Of a DNA stretch of 64,000 nucleotides, positions 1 to 8,029 are shown in pieces. The position numbers and the translations under genes were made by a program. The notes under the pieces were generated by a model. The model had not been told where the DNA came from. It saw only the letters and a list, made by a program, of their open reading frames with translations, and ran no database searches. The number at the start of each line of letters is the position of its first letter. Position 1 is the stretch's first letter. Origin of the DNA: Pseudomonas marincola. GTDB lineage: Bacteria; Pseudomonadota; Gammaproteobacteria; Pseudomonadales; Pseudomonadaceae. The stretch covers positions 186,001 to 250,000 of the forward strand of contig NZ_FPBC01000003.1 of the NCBI RefSeq assembly GCF_900116605.1, given 5' to 3'.

Positions 1-836
1 CACGGTTGAGCAGCAGGCGGCTGGTCGTCGTGGCCTGTCTCGGCATCGCGGGTTGGCGTGCTGGCTGGCGCATCTTCAGGCATTTCGTCTTCTTCGCTGT
101 ATTCGCTGCGGCGTTTCACCAGCGCGCCAAACAGCAAGCCGGTCTCGAACAGCATCCACATCGGCACCGCGAGCAAGGTTTGCGAGAAAATATCCGGCGG
201 GGTCAACACCATGCCGATGGCGAAGCAGCCAACGATCACGTAGGGGCGGCTCTTGCGCAGGGTTTCGACTTCGATGATGCCGACCCAGATCAGCAGGAAG
301 GTCGCGACCGGAATCTCGAAGGCCACGCCGAAGGCAAAGAACAGGGTGAGCACGAAGTCGAGATACTGGCCGATGTCGGTCATCATCTCGACGCCTTCCG
401 GGGTCACGCTGGCAAAGAAGCCGAACATGATCGGGAACACGACAAAGTAGGCGAATGCCATGCCGCCGTAGAACAGGAAAATGCTGGAGATCAGCAGCGG
501 TACGGCAATGCGCTTCTCGTGCTTGTACAGGCCGGGCGCGATGAAACCCCAGATCTGCTGCAGGATGATCGGCATCGACAGGAACAGGGCGACCATCAAG
601 GTCAGCTTGAACGGCGTCAGGAACGGCGATGCCACGCCGGTCGCGATCATGGTGGCGCCTGCGGGCAGGTACGCACGCAGTGGCGCGGCGACGAGCGCGT
701 AGATGTCTTGAGAGAAGTAAAACAGTCCGGCAAACAGCAGCAGTACTGCAACAACGCTACGCAGCACCCGTGTGCGCAACTCAGTCAGGTGCGAGATCAG
801 GGGCATTTCCTGATCGCTTTGGCTATCTCGGCTCAT
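1..836 (-). CDS. tatC: Sec-independent translocase subunit TatC (3' end cut by window edge)
   Basis: TatC is the polytopic inner-membrane receptor of the twin-arginine translocase; with TatB it binds the RR signal peptide of folded exported proteins. The visible 278 residues open with the family N-terminal motif [10 protein letters not shown] near residues 12-21, followed by alternating hydrophobic segments that fit six membrane spans. They end in a hydrophilic acidic and Ala/Pro-rich tail. The frame is still open at base 1, so the stop lies outside the window. The ATG at 836-834 overlaps the tatB stop in an ATGA arrangement, which suggests translational coupling. It is the last gene of tatABC downstream of ubiEJB-hisIE. 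The long open frame on the opposite strand is only its shadow. Confidence 0.96.
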   Translation of the reverse strand, partial: MSRDSQSDQEMPLISHLTELRTRVLRSVVAVLLLFAGLFYFSQDIYALVAAPLRAYLPAGATMIATGVASPFLTPFKLTLMVALFLSMPIILQQIWGFIAPGLYKHEKRIAVPLLISSIFLFYGGMAFAYFVVFPIMFGFFASVTPEGVEMMTDIGQYLDFVLTLFFAFGVAFEIPVATFLLIWVGIIEVETLRKSRPYVIVGCFAIGMVLTPPDIFSQTLLAVPMWMLFETGLLFGALVKRRSEYSEEDEMPEDAPASTPTRDAETGHDDQPPAAQP

Positions 837-1222
837 GGTTGTGAGGCTTTATCCTGGCTGGCGTCTGGAGTAGGAGAGGGCGGTGTTTGCGGCTTGGCAA
901 CCTCGGCAGCCGGCGTGCTGGTTGCCGGCTTGGGCTCTGCAGGCGTTGGCTCGGTGTTGGCGGTAAACGGGGCGGTGATCTCTTGTTTCATCGCCTTCAT
1001 TTCGCGCTCAAGGTCGAGAATCTGCTCGTTGTGCAGTTGCCGGCGAATTTCGTCGGCGCCTATCTCGCGCTCAACTTCAGCCTTCATGGTGTTGAAGCTG
1101 CGTTTGATACGGCCAATCCATAGCCCGGCAGTGCGCACCGCTCCCGGCAACCTTTCGGGGCCAAGAACCAATAATGCGACCAAGCCAACCAATAGCAGCT
1201 CGGAAAAACCTACATCGAACAT
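833..1222 (-). CDS. tatB: Sec-independent translocase subunit TatB
   Basis: TatB forms the substrate-receptor complex of the twin-arginine translocase together with TatC. The 129-residue product has the classical layout. A short N-terminal membrane helix carries a glutamate at residue 8 (GFSELLLVG). A turn LGPERLP follows, then a long amphipathic, charged helix to about residue 80, and a Pro/Ala/Thr-rich disordered tail. The motif GPERLP separates it from TatA, which has FGTKRLK at the same place. The stop overlaps tatC by four bases. A 115-base gap containing a large hairpin separates it from tatA. Confidence 0.95.
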   Translation of the reverse strand: MFDVGFSELLLVGLVALLVLGPERLPGAVRTAGLWIGRIKRSFNTMKAEVEREIGADEIRRQLHNEQILDLEREMKAMKQEITAPFTANTEPTPAEPKPATSTPAAEVAKPQTPPSPTPDASQDKASQP

Positions 1223-1260
1223 GAGGACGTGCTCTCAGGGTGCCAGGATAAAACCACTGC

Positions 1261-1312
1261 GCCTGCAAGCAGCCAAATGTCCGCTCAATCGGGCGTTTGG
1301 CTGCTTGCAGGC
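1261..1312 (-). terminator. Long perfect hairpin between tatA and tatB
   Basis: Bases 1261-1277 are exactly complementary to 1296-1312, giving a 17-base-pair stem with an 18-base loop that can itself form a short CCG/CGG inner stem. In the transcribed (minus) direction it lies 25 bases after the tatA stop and 38 bases before tatB. It is followed by a short GGTTTTAT run, so it could act as a partial terminator or as a 3' stabiliser of tatA mRNA. Structure is seen directly; function is inferred. Confidence 0.6.
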
Positions 1313-1337
1313 ATTGTTCACAAAAAATCAGCGCTGC

Positions 1338-1571
1338 TTAGTCTTTCTTGGCAGGCTCTTCGACTTTGTGCGCCTGGGCATCAATCGTCTGCCCTTGCTT
1401 CTCTTCAACGGAAGGCTTTTCGGCCTCGTCGGTATTCATCGATTTACGAAAGCCTTTGATCGCATCACCGATGTCCGAGCCCATGCCTTTGAGGCGTTTG
1501 GTACCGAACAGCATGACCACGATCAGCAGGATGATCAGGAGTTGCCAGATGCTAATGCCACCGAAACCCAT
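1338..1571 (-). CDS. tatA: Sec-independent translocase pore subunit TatA
   Basis: TatA oligomerises in the inner membrane to form the size-adjustable passage for folded proteins in the twin-arginine pathway. The 77-residue protein has one N-terminal membrane helix (about residues 6-22, [17 protein letters not shown]). The TatA signature FGTKRLKG hinge and an amphipathic helix to about residue 45 follow, then a short charged tail. Length and motif are typical. It is the first tat gene, 27 bases downstream of hisE, so it may be read from the ubiE or hisI promoters as well as its own. The hairpin behind it probably helps keep TatA in excess over TatB and TatC. Confidence 0.95.
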   Translation of the reverse strand: MGFGGISIWQLLIILLIVVMLFGTKRLKGMGSDIGDAIKGFRKSMNTDEAEKPSVEEKQGQTIDAQAHKVEEPAKKD

Positions 1572-1598
1572 GCGAATTACTCCGTTGTTATCATTAGA

Positions 1599-1931
1599 TT
1601 AGGATTGTGGACGTGCGGCTTTTTCCGCATGCCCAGAAAGTCCAAAACGTCTGTCCAGCTCATCAAGCACAGCTTGCGGATGTTGCCCCAGCGAGGCCAG
1701 CATCACCATGCTGTGAAACCACAAGTCAGCAGTTTCGTAGATCACGTCACTGCAATCACCACTGTTTGCCGCGTCTTTAGCCGCAATAATGGTTTCAATA
1801 GATTCTTCGCCAAGCTTCTCAAGAATCTTGTTTAGGCCCTTGGCGTACAAACTCGCCACGTAGGAGGAGTCCGCAGCGGCGCCTTTGCGTGATTCGAGCA
1901 CTTCGGCCAGTCGGTTGAGCGTATCAGTCAT
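1599..1931 (-). CDS. hisE: Phosphoribosyl-ATP diphosphatase HisE
   Basis: HisE hydrolyses phosphoribosyl-ATP to phosphoribosyl-AMP and pyrophosphate, the second step of histidine synthesis, in the cytosol. The 110-residue product is all-helical. It carries the family metal-binding signature around residues 38-50 ([14 protein letters not shown]) and a second acidic patch (YETADLWFH near residues 65-73), typical of the MazG-like fold. In enterics this activity is fused to HisI; here, as in other pseudomonads, it is a separate gene. Its start overlaps the hisI stop by eight bases, so the two are translationally coupled and act in sequence. Confidence 0.96.
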   Translation of the reverse strand: MTDTLNRLAEVLESRKGAAADSSYVASLYAKGLNKILEKLGEESIETIIAAKDAANSGDCSDVIYETADLWFHSMVMLASLGQHPQAVLDELDRRFGLSGHAEKAARPQS

Positions 1932-2325
1932 GGCCGTTTCCCTTCTGGTAAATACTCTGCGGGTCTTTGATCACCGCATCAACGGTTTTCCAGCCGCCAT
2001 TTTCAAAAACCCGATAAAAGCAGCTTTCACGACCCGTATGGCAAGCTATGCCGCCGAGTTGTTCAACCTTGAGGATAATCACGTCAGCGTCGCAATCGAG
2101 GCGCAGTTCATGCAGTTTCTGCACGTGGCCGGATTCTTCGCCCTTGCGCCACAGCTTGGCGCGCGAGCGAGACCAGTAAATCGCCCGCTGCTCGCTGGCT
2201 GTCAGGGCCAGCGCTTCACGGTTCATCCAGGCCATCATCAGCACGCGGCCAGTGAGGTGGTCCTGAGCGATTGCCGGTACCAGTCCGTCACTGTCCCACT
2301 TGATTTCATCGAGCCAATCGTTCAT
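1924..2325 (-). CDS. hisI: Phosphoribosyl-AMP cyclohydrolase HisI
   Basis: HisI opens the adenine ring of phosphoribosyl-AMP, the third step of histidine synthesis. The 133-residue protein begins [10 protein letters not shown]. It has the conserved block [10 protein letters not shown], the WSRSR and KGEESGH segments, and the metal-binding DCDADV and [12 protein letters not shown] motifs with the zinc-ligand cysteines. The frame is open 23 codons further upstream (to 2394), but the ATG at 2325 matches the family start and length, so I use it. hisI and hisE form a stand-alone pair away from other his genes, with the tat genes behind, as elsewhere in Pseudomonas. Confidence 0.95.
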   Translation of the reverse strand: MNDWLDEIKWDSDGLVPAIAQDHLTGRVLMMAWMNREALALTASEQRAIYWSRSRAKLWRKGEESGHVQKLHELRLDCDADVIILKVEQLGGIACHTGRESCFYRVFENGGWKTVDAVIKDPQSIYQKGNGHD

Positions 2326-2372
2326 CACATCGTCCGCCCATGCGGGCTTTTCAAATAGGTTTGTCGGGGCTA

Positions 2373-2391
2373 CTCGGCGGCATTCGCCGAG
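2373..2391 (-). terminator. Hairpin between ubiB and hisI
   Basis: CTCGGCG at 2373-2379 pairs exactly with CGCCGAG at 2385-2391 around a five-base loop. It lies in the 110-base gap after the ubiB stop and before hisI in the transcribed direction. No strong U-run follows, so it may be a weak terminator or a processing site. Confidence 0.35.
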
Positions 2392-2435
2392 CAACCTCTA
2401 CACAGGTCTAGTGTGCCAGCACCGCTGCGGCCTGG

Positions 2436-4025
2436 CTATCGGCGCAGCACCAGGAATATTCCGCCGGCGAGCATGGCCCAGCTTGGCCAGACCAGCAGGC
2501 TCAGGCTTAGACCCTGAGTCACCGCGCCAGCAATCAACGCCGCGCCCAGCAGGCGTGATGCCCAGCCGTAGCGGCTTTGCGGCGTGACAGGTGCCGCGAC
2601 TTGTTGCTGGTTCAGGCGGTCTAATGTGTCGCGCGCCATTTGCGACAGGTGCGGCACTTGTTCCGCCTGCAACTGCAGGTTACGCAGAACATTGCGCGGG
2701 CTTACTCGTTCACGCATCCAGCGCTCCAGAAACGGCTGCGCGGTGCTCCACAGGTCGAGATCGGGGTAGAGCTGGCGCCCCAGCCCTTCGATATTCAGCA
2801 GGGTTTTTTGCAGCAAGACCAGTTGCGGCTGCACTTCCATGTTGAAGCGCCGGGCAGTCTGGAACAGACGCATCAGCAGTTGGCCGAAGGAAATATCCTT
2901 GAGCGGTTTTTCGAAGATAGGCTCGCACACTGTGCGGATGGCGGCTTCAAAATCATTGACCTTGGTGGTCGCAGGAATCCAGCCAGAGTCGATGTGCAGT
3001 TGCGCCACGCGGCGGTAGTCACGCTTGAAGAAGGCAATCAGGTTGCGCGCCAGATAGTCCTGATCTTCAGGGGTGAGGCTGCCGATGATGCCGCAGTCGA
3101 TGGCGATGTATTGCGGGTTCCACGGCTGGCGATTGCTGACAAAGATATTGCCGGGGTGCATGTCGGCGTGGAAGAAGCTGTCGCGGAAAACCTGAGTGAA
3201 GAAAATCTCGACGCCGCGTTCGGCCAGCAGCTTCATGTCGGTGCGCTGATCGGCCAGGGTGTCCAGATCGGTAACCGGCACGCCGTAGATTCGCTCCATG
3301 ACCAGCACTTGCGGGCGGCAATAGTCCCAGTAAACCTGCGGCACATAGAGCAGCGGTGAATCTTCGAAGTTGCGGCGCAGCTGGCTGGCATTCGCCGCCT
3401 CGCGGAGCAGGTCGAGTTCGTCGTAGATGGTCTTCTCGTAGTCGCTGACCACTTCGACCGGGCGCAGCAGACGGGCATCTGCCGAAGCCTTTTCGGCTAA
3501 TTTGGCGAGCAGGAACAGCCAGGCGATGTCCTGGCGAATCACCGGTTTGAGGCCGGGGCGAATCACCTTGATCACCACTTCTTCGCCGCTCTTGAGCTGC
3601 GCCGCGTGCACCTGCGCAATCGAGGCCGAGGCCAGTGGTTGAGCATCGAAACGGGCGAACTTGTCACTGACTTTAGCGCCCAGTTGCGCCTCGATCAGCG
3701 CCTTGGATTGCACCGGATCGAAGGGCGGCACCTGATCCTGCAGCCTGGCCAGTTCGTCGGCGATATCAGGCGGCATCAGGTCGCGACGGGTCGAGAGCAG
3801 TTGGCCAAACTTGATAAAGATCGGCCCGAGGTCTTCCAGCGCCAGACGCAAGCGCTCGCCGCGGGAAAGGTTCAGCGTTTTGCGCGGCAGCCAGCGCCAC
3901 GGCAACAGGTAGCTCAGTGCGCGCACCCAAAACGGGATTGGCAAGGCGAGTAGCAGGTCATCCAGTTGGTAGCGGATGATGACCCGCTGGATACGCAGTA
4001 AACGACGGGCGGCAAGCAGCTTCAT
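2436..4025 (-). CDS. ubiB: Ubiquinone biosynthesis atypical kinase/ATPase UbiB
   Basis: UbiB belongs to the ABC1/ADCK/UbiB atypical kinase family and is an ATPase needed for ubiquinone synthesis, probably by extracting lipid intermediates from the inner membrane for the Ubi complex. The 529-residue protein shows the family KxGQ motif ([10 protein letters not shown], about residue 70), an Ala-rich nucleotide loop ([13 protein letters not shown], about residue 125), the catalytic-loop-like DMHPGNI near residue 288 and the following metal-binding D(C)GIIG. Two hydrophobic segments at the C-terminus (about residues 490-527) anchor it in the membrane. Its start overlaps ubiJ by four bases (ATGA), placing it third in ubiE-ubiJ-ubiB. 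Confidence 0.95.
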   Translation of the reverse strand: MKLLAARRLLRIQRVIIRYQLDDLLLALPIPFWVRALSYLLPWRWLPRKTLNLSRGERLRLALEDLGPIFIKFGQLLSTRRDLMPPDIADELARLQDQVPPFDPVQSKALIEAQLGAKVSDKFARFDAQPLASASIAQVHAAQLKSGEEVVIKVIRPGLKPVIRQDIAWLFLLAKLAEKASADARLLRPVEVVSDYEKTIYDELDLLREAANASQLRRNFEDSPLLYVPQVYWDYCRPQVLVMERIYGVPVTDLDTLADQRTDMKLLAERGVEIFFTQVFRDSFFHADMHPGNIFVSNRQPWNPQYIAIDCGIIGSLTPEDQDYLARNLIAFFKRDYRRVAQLHIDSGWIPATTKVNDFEAAIRTVCEPIFEKPLKDISFGQLLMRLFQTARRFNMEVQPQLVLLQKTLLNIEGLGRQLYPDLDLWSTAQPFLERWMRERVSPRNVLRNLQLQAEQVPHLSQMARDTLDRLNQQQVAAPVTPQSRYGWASRLLGAALIAGAVTQGLSLSLLVWPSWAMLAGGIFLVLRR

Positions 4026-4639
4026 GCTTTCGGCTTTTTCAGGTTGGCGAGGCGCTCAACGCGGGCGTCGAGGCGATCCAGGGCGATTTTTAGCGAGTCG
4101 AGTTCGGCAAAGCGTGCTTGCGCTTCCCGCTCGCCGACCAGACTGCGCGACTCTTCACTGAGGTAGTCGGTGAGGTTCAGACGCAAGCTGTTCAAGGTCT
4201 GGCTGGTCCAGTTGTAGCGGCTGCGCAAATGGCTGCTGAGCAACTGGCTGGCCACCGGGCCAAGCCAGCGCGACAGTTCGTATTCCCAGTCGAGCTGCAA
4301 GTCCTGAAGGATTGCGGCGAGATCGAGCAGGGCGGCGCTGTCGCCTTCGAGGCTGACGTCCTGGCTGTGCAATATGGCGGTCTTGTCTGCGCTCAGGCCC
4401 AGTTGCAGCAGTTTGCTGGCACTGGCGCGCAAGCGACACGCTACATCGCCTTCCCACTGAGAGGCGAGGCGAATGCCCTGGCCGTCGGCAAGAATGAACA
4501 ACTGCACAGCCGGGCTCTGGCATTCGACCGCAATCACCCGGCCATTCAGGCGCGCCAGTCGTGGCAGCGCTGTGCTGTCCATGACCAGTACGCGATTAAG
4601 GCCCAGTTCGATGCTGGCCAGAATGCCGCTGAGCATCAT
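4022..4639 (-). CDS. ubiJ: Ubiquinone biosynthesis accessory factor UbiJ
   Basis: UbiJ is the SCP2-domain accessory protein that binds hydrophobic ubiquinone intermediates and, with UbiK, organises the soluble Ubi enzyme complex. The 205-residue product has an SCP2-like N-terminal half (to about residue 110) and a C-terminal helical, coiled-coil-like end ([20 protein letters not shown]), as expected. Two ATGs lie in tandem at 4639 and 4636; the first overlaps the ubiE stop (TGATG), which indicates coupling. The position between ubiE and ubiB is the conserved one in gammaproteobacteria. Confidence 0.92.
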   Translation of the reverse strand: MMLSGILASIELGLNRVLVMDSTALPRLARLNGRVIAVECQSPAVQLFILADGQGIRLASQWEGDVACRLRASASKLLQLGLSADKTAILHSQDVSLEGDSAALLDLAAILQDLQLDWEYELSRWLGPVASQLLSSHLRSRYNWTSQTLNSLRLNLTDYLSEESRSLVGEREAQARFAELDSLKIALDRLDARVERLANLKKPKA

Positions 4640-5409
4640 CAGGGTTTGATACCGCGATGCAGGGCGACAATGCCGCCTGTCATGTTGTGGTAAGTGGTGC
4701 GCTCGAAACCGGCGTCGATCATCATGCCCTTAAGGGTTTCCTGATCGGGGTGCATCCGAATCGACTCAGCCAGATAACGATAGCTGTCGGCGTCGTTGGT
4801 GATCAGCTTGCCAATCAGCGGCATCACGCGGAACGAGTAGCTGTCGTAAGCCTTGGAGAGCATGTCGCTGGACGGTTTGGAAAACTCCAGTACCAGCAGT
4901 CGGCCGCCCGGCTTGAGTACGCGCAGCATTGAGCGCAGGGCGTCTTCTTTGTGGGTGACGTTGCGCAGGCCGAAGGCGATGGTGACGCAGTCGAAGTGGT
5001 TGTCGGGGAAAGGCAGTTTTTCGGCGTCGGCCTGAACGAACTGCACATTGCCCGAGACACCTTTGTCGAGCAGGCGGTCGCGGCCGACCTTGAGCATCGA
5101 CTCGTTGATGTCGGCCAGCACCACTTCACCGGTCGGGCCTACCAAACGCGCAAACTGGCGCGCCAGATCGCCCGTGCCGCCGGCAATATCCAGAACCCGG
5201 TTGCCGGTACGTACGCCAGACAGTTCGATGGTGAAACGCTTCCACAGGCGGTGCATGCCGCCAGAGAGCAAGTCGTTCATGACATCGTACTTGGCAGCTA
5301 CAGAGTGGAACACCTCGGCGACTTTCTGCGCCTTTTGGCTTTCGGGAACATCCTTGAAGCCAAAGTGTGTGGTGGGTTCGCTGTCGTTGCTCTTGCGCGG
5401 GTCGTTCAT
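4639..5409 (-). CDS. ubiE: Ubiquinone/menaquinone C-methyltransferase UbiE
   Basis: UbiE transfers a methyl group from S-adenosylmethionine to the quinone ring (2-polyprenyl-6-methoxy-1,4-benzoquinol to the 3-methyl product). The 256-residue class I methyltransferase contains the SAM-binding motif [12 protein letters not shown] (about residues 73-84), followed by the acidic residue of motif II (VLADIN) and the UbiE signature FGLRNVT (about residue 148). It opens an operon with ubiJ and ubiB. It is divergent from the small PHA-system gene at 5553, with about 140 bases between them that must hold both promoters. Confidence 0.97.
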   Translation of the reverse strand: MNDPRKSNDSEPTTHFGFKDVPESQKAQKVAEVFHSVAAKYDVMNDLLSGGMHRLWKRFTIELSGVRTGNRVLDIAGGTGDLARQFARLVGPTGEVVLADINESMLKVGRDRLLDKGVSGNVQFVQADAEKLPFPDNHFDCVTIAFGLRNVTHKEDALRSMLRVLKPGGRLLVLEFSKPSSDMLSKAYDSYSFRVMPLIGKLITNDADSYRYLAESIRMHPDQETLKGMMIDAGFERTTYHNMTGGIVALHRGIKP

Positions 5410-5552
5410 ATCGCGGCACCTGAATCAAAGTGGCCGCTATTCTAAACCTGCGACTGGCCTTATGTCTTGGCATGCGCTACAGGTGGTGTGAGCGAAATCG
5501 CCACAGGGGCTGATATAGTCACGTCTATCAAGTTGCTGTCTGGAGTGGATAC

Positions 5553-5831
5553 ATGGCCAAGATTGTTGTTGAACGTACGCATTCACTGGGTCGCGATGCC
5601 GCTCGCGAGAAGGCGGAGTACCTTGCCGAGCGCCTCGCCGAGCGGTATGACGTGCGCTACCGCTGGAATGGCGACACGCTGGAGTTCAAGCGCAGCGGGG
5701 CCGACGGCAGCATTGATGTCGGTGATAACAATGTGCTGGTAAAGCTCAATCTGGGGCTGTTGCTCTCTGCACTGAGCCCGACCATCAAGCGTGAAATCGA
5801 AACAGTGCTGGATAAACACCTGCAAGCCTGA
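5553..5831 (+). CDS. Small polyhydroxyalkanoic acid system protein
   Basis: This 92-residue cytosolic protein matches what I recall of the 'PHA system' family of short proteins encoded beside pha genes (TIGR02610 type). Its biochemical role is not established. The sequence reads as alternating helix and strand: an N-terminal His-Ser-Leu helix (ERTHSLGRDAAREKAEYLAE), strands rich in charged residues, and a C-terminal amphipathic helix. It has no signal peptide or membrane segment. A GGAG ribosome site sits seven bases before the ATG. It lies between ubiE and phaI, which supports a link to PHA granules. Family assignment moderately sure; function unknown. Confidence 0.8.
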   Translation: MAKIVVERTHSLGRDAAREKAEYLAERLAERYDVRYRWNGDTLEFKRSGADGSIDVGDNNVLVKLNLGLLLSALSPTIKREIETVLDKHLQA

Positions 5832-5948
5832 CAGCGAGTTGCGGCTATTTTTGATCCTAGTATGTGGTTTCTAATTTTTCTCGGTACCTTGCTCTCAAGC
5901 CTGCGAAGTGTGGGCGTTTCCTCTTAATAATGATGAGTGAGGTGCACC

Positions 5949-6383
5949 ATGTCCAAAGTGATCGCAAAGAAGAAGGTAGAGGCTGCTGTTGAAGACAAAT
6001 CCAGCACCCTGGGCGACGTTAAGGTTTACGCGCGCAAAATTTGGCTGGCTGGTCTTGGCGCATACGCCAAGGCGGGTCAGGAAAGCGGTGAATATTTCAA
6101 AGAGCTGATCAAGGCCGGTGAAGGCGTTGAGAAGACCGGCAAGAAGCTGGTTGATGACCAGCTGGAAGCTGCCAACACGCAGATTGTTCAAGTTAAAAGC
6201 AGTGTTGTTGGTGTGAAGAGCAAGTTCGAAGTTCAACTCGACAAAATTGAGCACGCATTCGATTCGCGCGTTGCTGCTGCTCTTAACCGTATCGGCATCC
6301 CATCCAAGCAAGACGTTGAAGTTCTGTCTGCTAAGCTGGATGAGCTGAACGCATTGCTCGATCACGTCGCGCGTACCAAGTAA
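5949..6383 (+). CDS. phaI: PHA granule-associated phasin PhaI
   Basis: PhaI is the smaller phasin that coats medium-chain-length PHA granules. The 144-residue product has the phasin signature ARKIWLAGLGAYAKAG (about residues 27-42) followed by long amphipathic, heptad-like helices. It lacks the basic tail of PhaF, to which its N-terminal region is clearly homologous. I choose the ATG at 5949; a more upstream in-frame ATG at 5937 adds only MRCT. phaF follows ten bases after the stop, so both come from one promoter in the 5832-5948 gap. In related species this promoter is controlled by PhaD. Confidence 0.94.
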   Translation: MSKVIAKKKVEAAVEDKSSTLGDVKVYARKIWLAGLGAYAKAGQESGEYFKELIKAGEGVEKTGKKLVDDQLEAANTQIVQVKSSVVGVKSKFEVQLDKIEHAFDSRVAAALNRIGIPSKQDVEVLSAKLDELNALLDHVARTK

Positions 6384-6393
6384 GGAGAGCACC

Positions 6394-7203
6394 ATGGCTG
6401 TTAAGAAAAAAACAGAAAAAGTAGAAAAGCAGACGACCTCTTGGGTCGGTGGTATTGAAAAGTACTCCCGTCAAATCTGGCTGGCCGGTTTGGGCGCTTA
6501 TTCAAAAGTCAGCAAGGACGGCAACAAGCTGTTCGACTCGCTGGTTAAAGATGGCGAGAAAGCTGAGAAGCAAGCCAAGACCGAAGTCGACAAGCAAGTT
6601 GGCGCGGTTAAATCCAGCGTTGATACTCGCGTGGGTTCAGCCAAGTCCAGAGTTGATGGCGTTAAAGATAAAGCCATCGGCAAGTGGGGTGAGTTGGAAG
6701 AGGCTTTTGACAAGCGTCTGAACAACGCGATCTCACGCTTGGGCGTGCCTAGCCGCAATGAAGTCAAAGCACTCAACACTAAAATTGAAAGCCTGACTGC
6801 ACAAATCGAAAAGCTGACTGGTGTATCGGTCAAGACAGTTGCCAAGAAGCCGGTTGCAAAAACTGCAGCTAAGCCTGCGGCCAAACCCGTTGCTAAAGCG
6901 GCCGCTAAACCCGCCGCCAAGAAGCCGGTAGCCAAAGCTGCTGCTAAACCTGCAGCTGCCAAGCCCGCTGCCAAAGCAGCCGCTAAACCTGCTGCGGCAA
7001 AACCAGCTGCTAAAGCCGCTGCAAAACCGGCTGCCAAGCCCGCCGCGCGTAAACCTGCGGCACGCAAGCCAGCGGTAGCCAAGCCCGCCGTCAAGCCGGC
7101 GGCTCCGGTAGCGACTCCAGCTGCGCCAGCGGCTACCGCAACGCCCGCTGCAGCTCCGGCAGCAACGCCAGCTGCAACTGCTACACCTTCCGCACAGTCG
7201 TAA
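6394..7203 (+). CDS. phaF: PHA granule phasin/nucleoid-associated protein PhaF
   Basis: PhaF is a two-domain phasin: the N-terminal half binds PHA granules and the histone H1-like C-terminal half binds DNA, which ties granule segregation to the chromosome. Residues 1-145 repeat the PhaI pattern (SRQIWLAGLGAYSKV near residue 26, then coiled-coil helices). From about residue 146 the 269-residue protein becomes an Ala/Lys/Pro tail built from AAKPAAKP-type repeats. It ends in a more neutral Pro/Ala/Thr stretch without lysine from about residue 232. A strong terminator follows 14 bases after the stop. It is convergent with phaD. Confidence 0.95.
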   Translation: MAVKKKTEKVEKQTTSWVGGIEKYSRQIWLAGLGAYSKVSKDGNKLFDSLVKDGEKAEKQAKTEVDKQVGAVKSSVDTRVGSAKSRVDGVKDKAIGKWGELEEAFDKRLNNAISRLGVPSRNEVKALNTKIESLTAQIEKLTGVSVKTVAKKPVAKTAAKPAAKPVAKAAAKPAAKKPVAKAAAKPAAAKPAAKAAAKPAAAKPAAKAAAKPAAKPAARKPAARKPAVAKPAVKPAAPVATPAAPAATATPAAAPAATPAATATPSAQS

Positions 7204-7217
7204 GACGCGCTGATGTG

Positions 7218-7247
7218 AAAACGCCCGGCCAAGTGCCGGGCGTTTTT
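7218..7247 (+). terminator. Rho-independent terminator of phaIF
   Basis: AAAACGCCCGGC at 7218-7229 pairs perfectly with GCCGGGCGTTTT at 7235-7246 around loop CAAGT, then one more T. With A-runs and T-runs on both sides it can serve phaF on plus and phaD on minus, whose genes converge here. Confidence 0.9.
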
Positions 7248-7267
7248 ATGGGTGTTGCGGCTTGTGC

Positions 7268-7882
7268 TCAGGTTTCCAGGTAACGCTGCGCCAAGTGCTC
7301 TGCGGCAAAACGCGACTCGTTGTCCAGATGCGGCGCGACCAGCATCATGACCTGATAAACCACCACCCGGCTTTCGCCTTCCTTGCCGATGATGCGCTGA
7401 TAGTCCAGCGAGAACAGCAGGGTCATGGTGATCTGCTCAACCAGTTGACCCAGGGTTTGGGTGTCGCCCAACAGGGCATTGTCTTCACTCAGACGGGCCA
7501 GCAACGACGCCAGCGTGCGCTTGAGCGAGTTGAGCCAGAGGCGCATGCCGTGGGCTATTTTCGGCAGCCGTCCGGTCAGATTCGAAAGGTCCTGAAACAG
7601 GAATCGGTATTGAGCCATGCGCTCGACAATCAGGTGCAAAAACAACCAGTAGTCTTCAACCTCCAGCACCACGTTTTCTGGCGGGTCGAGCAGCGGTGCG
7701 AGTTCAGCCTGGAATCGTTCGAACAGGCCGGTAATGAGCGGCTCTTTACCGTGAAAGTGGTAATAGAGATTGCCGGGGGAGATTTCCAGTTCGTTGGCGA
7801 TCTCAAGTGTCGAGACGTTAGGCTCGCCCTCTTCATTGAATAAATGCAGGGCGCATTCAAGGATGCGGTCGCGGGTTTTCAT
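7268..7882 (-). CDS. phaD: TetR-family regulator of PHA metabolism PhaD
   Basis: PhaD is a TetR-like protein that, in Pseudomonas putida, activates transcription of the pha genes and responds to an acyl-CoA ligand. The 204-residue product starts MKTRDRILECALHLF. It has a TetR helix-turn-helix at about residues 22-45 (VSTLEIANELEISPGNLYYHF) and a variable, helical ligand-binding C-terminal domain. It is the last gene of phaC1-phaZ-phaC2-phaD, behind a terminator-like hairpin after phaC2, so it probably has its own weak promoter in 7883-7976. Confidence 0.93.
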   Translation of the reverse strand: MKTRDRILECALHLFNEEGEPNVSTLEIANELEISPGNLYYHFHGKEPLITGLFERFQAELAPLLDPPENVVLEVEDYWLFLHLIVERMAQYRFLFQDLSNLTGRLPKIAHGMRLWLNSLKRTLASLLARLSEDNALLGDTQTLGQLVEQITMTLLFSLDYQRIIGKEGESRVVVYQVMMLVAPHLDNESRFAAEHLAQRYLET

Positions 7883-7976
7883 GCACAGCTCTGAGTTGGC
7901 CAGCTAAGCCCTGAAGATAACCGTCAGCAGGGCGTTCGACTAGCGCTTGGATGGCAGTATTTAGTTAGCTCAGTCA

Positions 7977-8002
7977 AAAGAACGGGCAGGATGGCCTGCC
8001 CG
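7977..8002 (-). terminator. Terminator after phaC2
   Basis: CGGGCAGG at 7983-7990 pairs exactly with CCTGCCCG at 7995-8002 around a four-base loop. On the minus strand the stem is followed by TTCTTTTG, which makes a fair intrinsic terminator 28 bases beyond the phaC2 stop. It separates phaC2 from phaD. Confidence 0.7.
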
Positions 8003-8029
8003 CTGGTAACGCTCTTATCAAATAGCCGT

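Noticed and set aside
6..1835. Open frame of 609 codons on plus across tatC, tatB, tatA and hisE
   Set aside because: It runs antisense through four well-recognised genes and has no ribosome site or family likeness.
7883..7976. A distinct operator for PhaD in front of phaD
   Set aside because: I searched for a clear palindrome and found none beyond the phaC2 terminator stem.
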